Shown one piece after another: positions 49,861 through 61,126 of a stretch of 64,000 nt of DNA. The notes under the pieces were generated by a model. The model worked only from the letters and a program-made list of their open reading frames with translations. It had not been told where the DNA came from and ran no database searches. The position numbers were made by a program, and so were the translations under genes. The DNA is taken from positions 1,207,815 through 1,271,814 of the forward strand of contig NMRA01000033.1 in the NCBI GenBank assembly GCA_002633005.1, in the 5' to 3' direction. Each line of letters starts with the position of its first letter. Position 1 is the first letter of the stretch. The stretch comes from Phoronis australis (taxonomy: Eukaryota > Phoronida > Phoronidae).

Positions 49861-52800
49861 GGAATTTCCCGATGACTCATAACCATATATAAGAAACATT
49901 AAGGTTGGACACTAAAACTGTCCAAAATCCAAATAAAATCTGCGTGCACCTCCCTCAGTCTGGTATTATATAAACATTCGAAGCCTTATCTTTCCTTGAT
50001 CCCAATAATTGTCCTTGTGAGTGGTGAATTGGCGATGGAATTTCCAAAACAATCTCAAAACTCTGAATTCAAGAACCTAAAATTGTAAAAATGTCGGATT
50101 TCAGTTGTACAGCGCAATTGACTTTCAAAGAAAAAACGATTTCAAAACTTTTTCGACTATTTTTTAAACTGAGTGTAGGGTCAACTGAATGGGATATTCA
50201 CACTGCAATATTTAGAACATTCCTTAATTTTTGCACAAAATTATAAACATTGAACAAATTTGCTTTTTGTAGCATCTTTCATCAAAATGTATAAAAGTTA
50301 AAACTTCACCAAGTACAAAATAGGCGATTGAACATGCCCTTCATTCAGCAAAAATCTCCATGTTGTCGGTGCAGCCCGAAATGAGTCCAACGGGAGTAGT
50401 GAGCACTTTTATCACTTCAAAAGTAACATCTGCTTGGCTGAAATCCAATGAAAATTATTGACTCGCTCAGAATAGTAGGTATAGATATTTCTCACTAAAT
50501 TTCATCGTCAATTATTGGTGAAAATTATTTATACACGGTTTTAAACTCGTAACTTATGCCGCTGTTGTCCAAGACGGCCGACCAGATCCAAACAAATGAC
50601 CCAAATTTCGCCACCAAAATTGCAATAAATGTGCACTGCTTAACCCGATTTTGATAATTTTTATTAAGTGGGATTCATTATATTTCCGGTTATATTGAAG
50701 TATTTTTGCGAATCGAAAAAAATGGTTGGACAGCCCTACTCTTACTGTCCATTCAGTCCAGCTACATGTAGCGATCGACTAGGCTAAAATTCAATGGAAT
50801 GCAACGTCAGGTAACGAGCATCAAGCTATTCTGCACATCCACCTACAAACACTTACCGCAATGTTGCAAAAAATGTAATTCAAAAGAAAAGCAGTCTACT
50901 GGCTACTTCTAGCACTAATACTTTCCGACAGTGTCCGTCTCAAGGCCCACTAGCTTCTGAAAAGCGACGGCATGTACCTTTTCGAATAGTCTCTAAAAGT
51001 TCACTCATCCTGGTTTACAACAATACTCGGATCACAGGTTGTCCTTCTAGAAGCAGTCTATACAAAATATGGTCATTACATACTACCGAATACGGCGACA
51101 CTCCATTCGTGGACTTCGCAGTCTTCTCACTTCAGTGCGACGCAGTCTTGGATCAGTGGTAAACATGTGTAAAGATACAACAGCTCTTGGCGTATTGTCT
51201 CCAACTACAAAACGGTCAGGCACTCTTCTTCAAATATTTATTCCAGTTTAAATCTAAAAATCCGTCTGCAGTTGAAAAAGTACTCCGACCTTCTCTCACA
51301 CAGCAATGGACACTATGGACTCAGTCAGGCTGACTCTGTAATGATCGGATCACGGGTCAGTTCCCTACAAACTACAGTGAAATGTTCATGGCAACACACC
51401 ACCATGTGCATATGTGTCACATTTCAGAGAACTAATTGGCAAAAGATGCATAATAGATCGATTCTAACAAACAGATAGTCCCAGTACAAACCTATGGACA
51501 GACTCGTCAGTGATCGGGTCAGGTTCCTGACGTGACGTGTTTCCGAAGATAGCCGAAGTTGAAATTTTTCTGTTTTCAAAATTTTGTGGGGAAGTGGGAG
51601 CGTGTTTTAAACGAATAATAGAAGAATATGGCGCATGAAATAAAAATAGATGTGGTTTATAAGCAATCTTTATTAACAGTCATCACATGTGTACATGTAT
51701 ACATATTAACTACAACTAAATAGCTTTGAACGATTCACTTTAAGTTATGATGTTTCAAACATTTTTCAAGGTTCCTCCAGTTTGCGTGACGGCATCTGTT
51801 GAAGATCGTAGCGAAATTGATGGATGTTTTACTCCTAACAAGCTATAGGAAAACGTTAATTTATGAACTTATACCAATGTTTCGATTGCAACCACCTGTT
51901 ATGTATTGTAATTAGTCCACTCAAAACTATTCTGGCACAATAGAAGATGCTGAGTGACAAGGGTGCGTTCCGTAGGTGCAAGAATTTTTCGAGTAAAACT
52001 AGTGCGATTATGTGCTTCGCTTGCTTGAAATACATGGCAGTATTTTGCGTTTTGCGTTTAAGGAACGCAACACTGTCTAAAGCCCATAACAGTACGCCCC
52101 ACGTATTTTTTCAAGTTTTGCCAAATGAATTCAAGTTGTATGGTTTCGCCATGGGACGCTGCAGTGAGTTTAAATACTATGCCCGTTTAACACGAACACG
52201 TCCCAGCAAGGATGTCATGTGCATCTACTGCTCAGTGCTTTCCACTACCCCTCCCCTCCTACCCCCAGCCAAATACAACGCCCCCTTTGAAGTCCATTAA
52301 TTGGAAATTGAACCCTTAATTTTAGTTCTCAAATGAATGTTGCCGGAATACGGACTGAATGGAACTCACTTCAATGCTTCAATAAGAATTGTCGCGGCCC
52401 CTTGTTTATTTTGTCTGGGTTTGAAGTGTCTTCGGCTTGACCTCGTTAGTGCTGCGTGGGAATTGAAGCCAAATTCCTGGATCCGCCCTGGTTTGGGAAA
52501 TGAATTTGCGCCTTACTGGTATAGATACCGGCACTATTTTCATCAAAGTCATAAGATAAGCGTTTAGAATGTTTGCGCGTTTACTGTTATGCCGGTAGTT
52601 TTTTATGCTTTTCTTGTGAAAAGTTGCGTCAATTTTGTTGATTATAGGTTGTAATTGATCAAGATATAATGGTTATCTAGCGCTTCAGAATATAACGATG
52701 ATTCATTTAACTTTCTTAATTAATTTGATATTTTCTATTTCTCATTTAGATACAAGATAAAATACTGCGAATGTTCACGGGCAGGTACGTTCTTCCTCGG

Positions 52801-52914
52801 AAAAAAGAGAATCAGTTTAACATATACCAAATAACGCATATCGTAATAGTGTACATACTGGCAGTTACGGCCAACATAATTTAGCGGGCTCTGCTCTCCA
52901 TATTTCACTTTCAT

Positions 52915-52916
52915 TA

Positions 52917-52953
<37 letters not shown>

Positions 52954-52998
52954 TATATATATGTATAATTATAATATAATTATAATTATAATATAATG
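52915..52998. repeat. (TA)n(CA)n(TA)n and TAATTATAA repeat
   Basis: TA run, short ACACAC run, TA run, then TAATTATAAT words. Confidence 0.85.
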
Positions 52999-53249
52999 AT
53001 AACATAGTTGTAAATATAAGTTCTAACTTGTTTACCAACGTCACCATCTTGCTTTCCAGACCCAAAAGTTAAAACGTGATAATGATCACTTGAACAAACT
53101 CTTAGTAAGTTTCAAATTTTACTCCAAACTTTCGAGGTTTGACGAAGATTACAAAACGTAACCATGGTTTAAGAACTAAGATTATGAGGAGCTCTATCGG
53201 CGTTCTGAAATTTCTAGTACTACAAATTTTAACTCGGTGAAAGTATTAT

Positions 53250-53460
53250 TTTCTGAAAGTAGAAAACATGTAAATTTGGAATTTTGACAAACGGGCAATA
53301 ATGGGGTCACGTGACCATGTATTTTAATAAATTTCAGTAAAAAATACAGGTTAGCAAAACAATGGTATCAATACATTGACCAAATTTCATTTGTCAATGA
53401 TATAAGTATTCAAGATCAGATGAAATATCAAATACACGTTACGGATTCCTTAATTATCGT
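53250..53460 (+). repeat. Old dispersed repeat, copy 3 of 3
   Basis: Words in order: GGAATTTTGAC, GTCACGTGACCATGTATTTT, TTAGCAAAACAATGGTATC, AATACATTGAC. These match the 38.2 kb copy. Confidence 0.4.
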
Positions 53461-53743
53461 TTTGTTTTCGTTTGATGCAGCTTTTGCGGTGCTACATTAA
53501 CATCGTAAAACTCGTTTTTTCGATGTAACTTCATGCAAAAGGAGAACATTTTAAAAACAATCTCTATCAGTATATAGAAATGTGTAAATATTTTCAGATT
53601 TGTGTTCATTAGGTCACGTGATGTGGCCAGCAGATGCAGATCAGACTTGAAAATCTTTGCAATTCCTAACTGTGTTTTGGAGAAAAGAGTATGAAGCATA
53701 CTTTGTGAAAGTTTCATTTAAGTGTGATCAGCTCTTTCATAAT

Positions 53744-54047
53744 ATGAGTTACAATGCAAACATGGAGCAGACGTCAACGCAAAGTAAAAACGACGCGCCC
53801 TCTATAAGAAATAGTAAGACTCCTTTACTGCGTGATTTTTCTTTTACAAATTATACTTCATAATAATATATTTTGTATTCATTTGAAGCATTTTCATATC
53901 AAATCATTTAATATTTTCTCCTTGTTTTTGTCTGCAGTGGAATTAATATCCTGTCCACGTCGGCGTTACGTTTCGTTTCAGCTAAACCGCAAGCAAAAAT
54001 GGCTGCTGAAAAGGCTTATGGACACTGGAAAGGCTGAAGCAGATTGA
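53744..54047 (+). CDS. Candidate two-exon 59-residue basic protein (53,744-53,813 and 53,938-54,047)
   Basis: Exon 1 runs from ATG 53,744 (MSYNANMEQ) to AGAAATA|GTAAGA (donor at 53,814, phase 1). The acceptor TTTTTGTCTGCAG ends at 53,937 and the leading TG completes a Met. Exon 2 continues ELISCPRRRYVSFQLN, then RKQKWLLKRLMDTGKAEAD to TGA at 54,045. AATAAA follows at 54,143, a normal spacing. The intron is 124 bases. The product is small, basic and Trp/Leu-containing at the C terminus, with no signal peptide. I do not recognise it. Exon 2 is also open in another frame that would be entered in phase 2, so it could instead be a downstream exon of gene A. Moderate to low certainty. Confidence 0.38.
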
Positions 54048-54142
54048 CATCGACATTACAGTCACGTGATCTTGATTTTTGCATGAAATCATGTCATGTC
54101 ATGCTTGCTATAGCACCCATCTTAATTGTACTTTCAATAAGA

Positions 54143-54148
54143 AATAAA
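54143..54148 (+). terminator. Poly(A) signal AATAAA after the 53.7 kb gene
   Basis: AATAAA, 96 bases past the stop codon of the two-exon candidate gene. Confidence 0.4.
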
Positions 54149-55111
54149 ACTAGATGTTGCGAATTAATTAGTTTGGCTGTAAATTTTGAAAAGTATTATC
54201 GTTGTTCATGCAGTGGAAAGTATTGACTGTTGATATGAAGGACGGGCCATCGGGTAAAGGAGAGACTTAGCATGGAAGACATAGAAGAGATATAGGAAAG
54301 GTGGGCCTTCACGTGTGAAATGCGGACCCCAAAACACAAGTCGATACTTGCTGAGTGGTCACTTCATTCTAAACTCGCTGAACACATAAAAGAACACAAC
54401 AACGGGGTTCATTGAAATAATCTGTCGTCCGTTTTTCATGTGACACTTAAAACAATTAACTGTTTTGAATGACGCAACAAATATACACTCTTCCAAAGGT
54501 CACTGGAATAACGTGTATGCGTCCACAACAGACTTTACCACTTTTAAACCTAAAAATGTATGATCCTTTTATCTGTTTATAATTCTGAAACGTGAGCAGA
54601 CGACACTACCTCTGTCAGGCTCTACGGTGCTTGGTGATCCCTTCGATAAAAATGCTCTTCTATAAACACGTAGAAACCATTGTGAATGACACTCTTGCTT
54701 AGTTCGCCAATAAAAACTCTCACAGATGAAAACTTAATCATTTATATAATTGATCTGGCACATAGTGAACTATAAATTACCCAAATTATCTTTAAAATCA
54801 AATGATGGACACCAAAAATATAGGATACACATACATCCATAGAAACAATGTTTGTGATGTACATGTACTAACAGTTTCATCCTGTGCATCATACGGATCT
54901 TAGAGGCTTCCAGTCACCACAATTTCAGACTCCCACCATCTTAGTAACAATTAAGACTACAAATGTAATTAAAGAAAATGTGATAGTTTTAGATTAAATC
55001 GTGTTTGCTTTCTTCATTCAAAATGTTGATACATAGTGATTACCATTCTCAATAACTGAAAGCAGCTATATTTAAAGATGCAAAAACTGTAGTGCAATTC
55101 GTCTGTATTGT

Positions 55112-55390
55112 CTAATTAACAACATTCAGGTTCTTAAAGGCTGTGGTTGTAGTTAAGATGGTGATGATGAAGACCCTAGGGAACTGAGGTGGCACTATGT
55201 AACTTAAGACAAAAACATAATGATGAGCAGATCCTGTTAACTTTGCTGTTCCCTTATTAAAAGTCCTGTGATCATCACTTTTAGCATCACTAACACATCC
55301 CGATGACTCTGTTCCCACCTCCATGGAGATTGTCGTATTGTCATCATCACTTTCAGCATCATTGCATAGCTTGGTCAATTTTCCTTTAAC
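55112..55390 (-). CDS. Acidic open exon-like frame, possible last exon of the minus-strand gene
   Basis: Minus strand. AAAGTTCTAG lies before 55,390, then 92 open codons to a stop at 55,112. The first half is acidic and Ser/Thr rich (NDAESDDDNTTISMEVG, SDAKSDDHRTF); the second half is hydrophobic. It lies about 5 kb beyond exon c on the same strand. The polypyrimidine tract is weak and I know no homologue, so this may be chance. Confidence 0.18.
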   Translation of the reverse strand, partial: VKGKLTKLCNDAESDDDNTTISMEVGTESSGCVSDAKSDDHRTFNKGTAKLTGSAHHYVFVLSYIVPPQFPRVFIITILTTTTAFKNLNVVN

Positions 55391-56052
55391 CTAGAACTTT
55401 CCAGACTCCATACTAGTGACATTTAATCAGTGTATCACCTGAAAATAAAAGTGAAGCTTTTAAACATGCATTTTGCTATGATTAAAGTTCGAAGATTAGG
55501 CAGGATTTTGTATTTCGTAATAGATGCATTGTAAAAACTGTCATAAAACAGTTTTTGTTAATTTTAGAGATTTACAGGAATTTTCTGTATGTTTTATTAA
55601 ACTTAGGCCGGACAGGTATCTACTTAGTTTCAAGATTTTTTACAATTTTTACAAATTTCTTAGAGTAGAACTTTAAACATTTGACAGGTATCCTTGCACA
55701 CAAGCTGTCATTCCTGTAAGGTACATGTATGATCCTACATTCTTACCAAAATATACTACACAATAATATAACATTAATAACAATAATAACAACAATACTT
55801 TTGTGATTTCTTTGTAGTTCAAATCTGTTTGGTGTGTTCCCTTTTAGCATCCCTGCAGGTCGATAGTCCAACGGGGAGTTAGTCGGAAAGACTTTAAAGG
55901 AGCAATGGCCTTTTGGGCGTCTGAATTAAGTTGTGTTTTTCTTATTACTACTTTAATTTTTATAGGTTTGTGGTCTCAAGACCAAAGGACCTTTATTCTA
56001 GACAGTGTTAACCCGAAAAATGTGTTGTTGTTTGTTTGTGAAAATTTGACTT

Positions 56053-56313
56053 CACTAAAAAGGATACTAAACCATGTTTTGATGATTTCAACCAATCCTG
56101 GTCCTGTCATTTGATAATGCATCATTGGCGCCAATCTTGAAAGAGCTGGAATTAACTAAAAACTCATACCCCTATCTCGCATTTTGGTCCTTGGTGAGTG
56201 GTCTTTTCCCACAGTTGCCGTGTAATTCTCTAAAGCGTAGGTCGCACTTGGCAGTTTCGCAATTTTTCAAAATAGTTTCAAAATTTTCCGCCGAACTTTT
56301 CAGAGTATTCGAA
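56053..56313 (+). repeat. Dispersed repeat, copy 2 (partner at 43.66 kb)
   Basis: Carries the same ordered words as 43,660-43,941. The open frames over this stretch (55,905-56,114 and 56,125-56,373) are therefore at least partly repeat sequence. Confidence 0.65.
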
Positions 56314-56641
56314 AGTTACTGGCCGTTATTTCGTTCCAGAAAACTGGAGATTAAATTCTTTTTTATCTGTTAATAAGTCAAAACCAGGTTTGGCATCCTT
56401 TTGATTTTCTGAAGTGACTGTAGTCGGAAGAGCTATTGGTCTCATTGGTCCACTGAGCATTACATTTTGAAATATACCTGATTACAGGCCCGTAGGAAGG
56501 CAAAAAATAATGGAGGGGCACAAACCATTTCGACGTCGCCAAATAACTACCCCATCGTCACCACCTCCGCTACCTCCTCCCACTCTCGCCCCCGTCCTTC
56601 CGATGCGACCATATTTGTACCGAATCTCCCACGTGGGGAGG

Positions 56642-56804
56642 CACAGTGGCGGATTCAGGGGGCCAAGAGGTCATGACCCTCCGAAAATTCTCCCGGATTC
56701 CGTTTGTCAGTTTAGAGGAGTCAATTTATGACTGGTAAAACCCTTGCTAATACTCTGTCTTGCCCCCCCCCACTCCCAACTCAAAATCCTGGATCCGCCT
56801 GTGG
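56642..56804. mobile_element. Small inverted-repeat DNA element, CACAGTGGCGGATTCAGG ends
   Basis: The left end is CACAGTGGCGGATTCAGGGG and the right end TCCTGGATCCGCCTGTG, nearly inverse. A C-rich run lies inside the right end. This type of end (CAGTGGCGGATCCAGG) is widespread in animal hAT-like non-autonomous elements. A clear target duplication is not seen. Confidence 0.6.
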
Positions 56805-57689
56805 GACGGCAAATCCGGGGATCCAGCCATTAAGATTGAGTTGTGTAACCGTGAACCAACAGGAAAAGTAAGAATGGACCAAGTACATTGACCGGTAGCG
56901 CGGAGCTGCCTCAAGTAGCTATAGCTGAGATATACCAGAATGTTGAAAAAAAAGAAATTTTGGATGAACTAAAGCTAGGTACTGGTCAGCACAACTACAT
57001 GTATGATTCACTTGAGACAGGCAGATTAGCTCGTACCAGCCGTCTACGCTCGTTCTAAGGTCAAGATTCATTTTGTTGTGATCCAGTTTCGGAAAAACTT
57101 TATTTTATTATGGTCATTCTTTGAAAGAGATTTTTTTTATGAAAAGGTGAGGACCCAAAATCCCTGGTATAGTGCCCTTGGGACTATTTCAAAATCCTTA
57201 GTTGAAACACGACCGGTAGTTCAGTTTCTGGCTGCTGAGGAAAAGCAATCAATTCAGTTTTGAAGGACAAAAATTCATTACTCAATACTACTAGAAACTA
57301 AAAACACCAAGGAACTGTGAAGACAACCTTTCCAAGAAATGAGTTTAATTTTATTTATTTGAGGATTTTAAAACGTTTTTTCTATCTACGGTTTGTGTGT
57401 ACGAATTTCATCAATGTCTTTGAGAGTTATTTTAGATACATGTATGCTAAGTGTACTTCACAATTTGGGAATCCGATTGGCATAGTTTTTCCAACTTCAG
57501 GCAGCAATTAAATTCACTGAATTATCACCAATTCTTACAAGATTAGCTTCTAATTGTCAAAATCATCTATGAATATATCGATATTTGTAGATACATAAAC
57601 AAGTAAATTAGAAACCAACGAATTTGTTAATCAAACAGGAATGTTATGCGCAATTTTCGCAGGGTATTCGTATTAAGGGGTTTTTTCAG
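56805..57689. other. No gene seen between the 56.7 kb element and the 57.7 kb exon
   Basis: Short frames at 57.1 and 57.3 kb have no splice context or homology. Confidence 0.4.
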
Positions 57690-57946
57690 AGGTACCTATA
57701 ATGGTTCACGATGTAAACTTGAATTCCACTGACAAAAAAAACGTTGAAATCTTTGTTTATGATTGCGAGAGTTCTTTGTGTACGCCTTTCGACATGTACA
57801 CGATCATTACAAATAGTAGCCTAGACAGCAATGTTTTCCACTCGGCACAAGTGGGAATTCCTTACAAACAACTCATAGTGACCATGTTCAAAAGAAATTC
57901 TATTCTTGTGATAATACGGGAAACAGTAACAGTATTTTATAACTAA
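57690..57946 (+). CDS. Candidate phase-1 terminal exon, unknown product
   Basis: The acceptor GGGGTTTTTTCAG ends at 57,689; the exon starts AG in phase 1 and is open for 85 codons to TAA at 57,944. It reads VPIMVHDVNLNSTDKK, VEIFVYDCESSLCTPFDMY, a serine/asparagine stretch, then a hydrophobic C-terminal part IVTMFKRNSILVIIRETV. The alternating hydrophobic pattern suggests beta strands. Two cysteines lie six residues apart. No upstream exon was identified and I do not recognise a domain. It may be coding or a chance open frame behind a good acceptor. Confidence 0.28.
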
Positions 57947-60519
57947 CCATCGGAAATAGTCCTTTTGTGTAATTCACAAGTAGTGGTTTTCACGTTCTTC
58001 AAAATTTACGTGAACAACCTCGTTGAAAACGTCTGTGCACATCAAAGTTGGGTGCACACATATAACAAATTATTTCCCTTGAAACTGAATTAATAAAGGA
58101 TGCAATGCATTTTTATGTCGTCTAGAGTAACTGTAAGCACTGTAGTTGATTTGTGTGGTCTTACGTCGGTCACGACTTTAGGGCCTCATTCCCAATGGCC
58201 GGCGACATCAGCGACCATTTCAAAACTCTGCTTACGGAGACAAACAAGGATTAAGATTGGTAGAACACGTATATTTCTGAAGGCTGATATATGTCCATGA
58301 CATCACATGAGCAGTTGCTAACGGACGTTGGGTAGTATGACCATCAGCTGCTTATTGTGCGTATGTTCACACTTTAGGGCACTGGTGTCTAATTACAGAA
58401 ATTCATAAGCAGTTTAATAGAATGGCTGCAGGACGGGATTGAACTGGAACCTGGTACAACACTTCGGGGCGGCAGGTGGCACCAGTGGATTATTAATTAA
58501 AATGTGTTTGCCTGACTTACTTGAATGAATCTATGTAATATTTCTGATGCTAAAATGTTTAGTGCCGATCATCACGAATTGTTGTGTCGCCTCTCCCTTC
58601 CCCCTCCTCCCCTCCGGAGAGGGTTCCGCACGAGACAAATCTCCCTCCATCCTAGCTACAGGTGCGCCCTTCAGGATGTAAATGTACACAGAAGTCCTTG
58701 CCCTAACTATTGCATACTTCTGTATGCATTATACATTGCTCCTTGCTATTTACCGTCAATCTTAATGAACTTGCACGTTCGTCTTCTTCACTATCTTAAT
58801 CATATTTTCTAACTTAGAATAAGTAATGCTTGTGTAAAAATTTTGCACCTCCATTTTGGTTGATATGAATTCTGATGAGACTGATCATCGCTCACATATA
58901 CATGGTATCAGTCTGATTAGGATCGTTTTTGATCAGTGACAAGAATTCGTATAAATTACTAGGGCTGATGAAAAACTTAGATCTTATATTACACCATTCG
59001 TTAATATTAATTCTTATCAACATCTTATAACATGTCATACCATTCTTAGAAATAGTCGAAATTAATCCATTTTAAAGAGTCATTTCTAATAAATTTTATC
59101 AAAAGTAATTGATTGTGTACACCTGTCGTGCACGCGCAGGCATAGTGCTTCTGTGCACCTGTTGTGTACGCGCAGATATAGTCCCTGTGTACACTTGTCC
59201 TACACGCGCAGATATGCATGCATATAGAGGGACAAAGGGAAATCTACCCCGAACTACTCCACCGAGAGAGGGGACACCTTAATTTGAAAGGCTAAACATC
59301 ATTAAGCTGGGAAAAAAGTGACAATTCATTTCACCGTCGTGTGGTCGCAAAACGATGCAGGGGGTGACTTCCTTCAAAATGAAATTACAATTTCACAAAA
59401 AACATGAAAATAGAGGTAATTGATTCCAACATTGGGCCCTCTCTCCGTGAGCCGCCCCGTAAGAATTTGTCAATAAAAATACAAAAAGGCGGCCACTTGA
59501 ATGTCATAAATGGCCTCCTTCAAGGGCGGGGTTTCCTAAATATGAAAATACCCATGTTTTCAAATATCAAGAAATGCGCAACAATTGTTGTTATCTGTCA
59601 GGTCATCAATTTTTCTCAAGTGATATACAGTTTCGAGAAAAAAGTATAAAGCGAAAGTTGTCTCCGTCATCCCTTGCCAGAGAGGGGCCTCTAGAAAAAT
59701 ATAGTTTTGCTTTCGCAAAATTGACTTACTGAATTTTAACATCTAGTAAATTAGTACGCTCCGCTTTACAAATTTTCTCGATTTTTCGAAATACATGTGT
59801 GCGTTTAGACGACCTGTGATGCAAAAGCGAAGACCATAACGACAGTGTCCTGGCCAGGGTCCTCAAAAGGTAATCCATGCACTGATGCAGGTTTGTTTAG
59901 TGTTCTCTAGAATTTTCTCTCTTATCCGTTTTTCGCAGTCTTTCTTTTTTCGAACGTCCCCGGCACCACGCCTATGTCGGTTGCCACGGTTTAACCCAGG
60001 CGCATGAAAATGTTTTTGGGGGCCCCTGCCCCTCCGCCCCCCCCCCCCCGTGTCCTGGATTAGCAGGCATGAAAAAGTGTGAGGTAACTATATCGCCATG
60101 ACCACGATTGGTGGGTGGCAGGGCTAGGATGGCAAGTAAAAATTCCCGAAAGAACCCTGCATTTTCAAAACAAAGTCTTTAACATTTGCATTCATTATAA
60201 TTCTTAATTGTGCTCAAATGTACTAAAACAGCAGTTTTCTATATGTTCTGATGCAGTGTCATCACCCAACTCAATTTCAGACTAAAGGTCCTTCGAACTA
60301 AAATTCCTTTGCTTTGAAGACTATAAAAGGTCCTTCGGAATACAGGATCGACCAACCCCATCTCAGCACATCTCGTATAGAGACATCACAAACAATAAAG
60401 TAATAATAGCTGAACAGGTATTACCGTATCCTAGGTATCACCAAGAAATAAATTTTGAAATAAAATAGAAATTGCATGGTATAATTTGAAAAACAAGTAA
60501 TTTTAGTTACATGAAATAC
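57947..60519. other. No gene seen; tandem repeat and C-rich tract
   Basis: Apart from the CACGCGCAG tandem repeat and a long C run near 60,040, nothing is recognisable. Confidence 0.45.
59115..59215 (+). repeat. Three-copy tandem repeat with CACGCGCAG
   Basis: Three diverged copies of a roughly 36-base unit: TGTACACCTGT, then a GTG/TAC-rich word, then ACGCGCAGATAT and a variable end. Confidence 0.75.
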
Positions 60520-60609
60520 CTTTCAGACGATCTATCAGAAAAGTTTTTGGATAATTTAGCAGAACTGAATACACCTTGTGACGAAAACGGCACCTCCTCA
60601 TTTCTTCAT
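60520..60609 (-). CDS. Candidate internal exon of a minus-strand gene (exon c)
   Basis: The acceptor AAATTTGTTTCAG precedes 60,609 and the donor GAAAG|GTATTT follows at 60,519. The 90 bases are open only in the phase-1 frame from the acceptor and leave in phase 1, so the exon is symmetrical and compatible with exon b. It reads EEMRRCRFRHKVYSVLLNY then PKTFLIDRLK. Its start (ATGA-rich, then bases reading PFSS in another frame) resembles exon b with a four-base length difference, so the two may be duplicated exons, one perhaps shifted. Unrecognised. Confidence 0.28.
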
Positions 60610-61075
60610 CTGAAACAAATTTTAAATGCAGTGATCTATGCTGCACTTTTACGTTTGTTTTCATTTGTTTGTCTAACTTAAAGCTGTCTTCTAAATTTCC
60701 ATTAACATGAGTTTGAAAGTTTTTAAGTTATTCTGCTACATTAAATGGTTCAACTAGTAAATAATAAATATGTTGGGAAGCCAACTGTTGCAAATAACGA
60801 AATGTGCAATGTTTTACAGTGCTACTTGATTAAGTCTGAAAAAACAGGCTGTATGCTAGCGGAATAAGACTCAAAATGACTCTGTAGTTACATTATGAAA
60901 GTAATGATTCACTTGGACCTCGCACTCACGAGTTTAAGAACATAAAATTACAGAAACCATGCGACAATTTGTAGAATTATTATTATAATTTTCCTTAAAC
61001 TCGCAACACCTTCATAACTCACCCATGTGAAGTTGCATGTTTCCCTACTCTGAGAAAACAAGCACCAAATTCTAC

Positions 61076-61126
61076 CTTCATCTGTATCATTGTCCCTTGA
61101 ACTGAATGGATTGACGACATTCTCAT
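61076..61126 (-). CDS. Candidate internal exon of a minus-strand gene (exon b)
   Basis: The acceptor ATTTTTTTTCAG precedes 61,126. The exon reads Asp (completed from exon a), ENVVNPFSSRDNDTDE, and ends GATGAAG|GTAGAA (donor at 61,075). That is 51 bases, a symmetrical 1-1 exon. An alternative donor at 61,022 (CATGG|GTGAGT) would extend it to 104 bases in phase 0. Acidic, no recognised domain. Confidence 0.35.

Larger units (their letters stand above)
48618..53743. other. Downstream of gene A, no firm exon
   Basis: An open stretch at 48,718-48,921 could hold a later exon of gene A: after GTGCTTACAG, the phase-2 frame is open and cysteine-rich (ECKFCKIQNNC). The acceptor is poor. The rest holds the short 49.7 kb element and a TA/CA microsatellite. 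Confidence 0.3.

Noticed and set aside
52337-52567. 76-codon frame at 52.3 kb
   Set aside because: No splice signals and no homology; the sequence looks like old repeat.
52735-53065. Minus-strand frames with Tyr-Ile repeats
   Set aside because: Translation of the TA microsatellite.
55905-56114. Signal-peptide-like frame starting MAFWASELSC
   Set aside because: Its second half lies in the dispersed repeat shared with 43.7 kb, and there is no splice or TATA support.
58425-58480. Minus-strand B-box-like AGTTCAATCCC
   Set aside because: No A box at tRNA spacing, so no tRNA or SINE can be supported.
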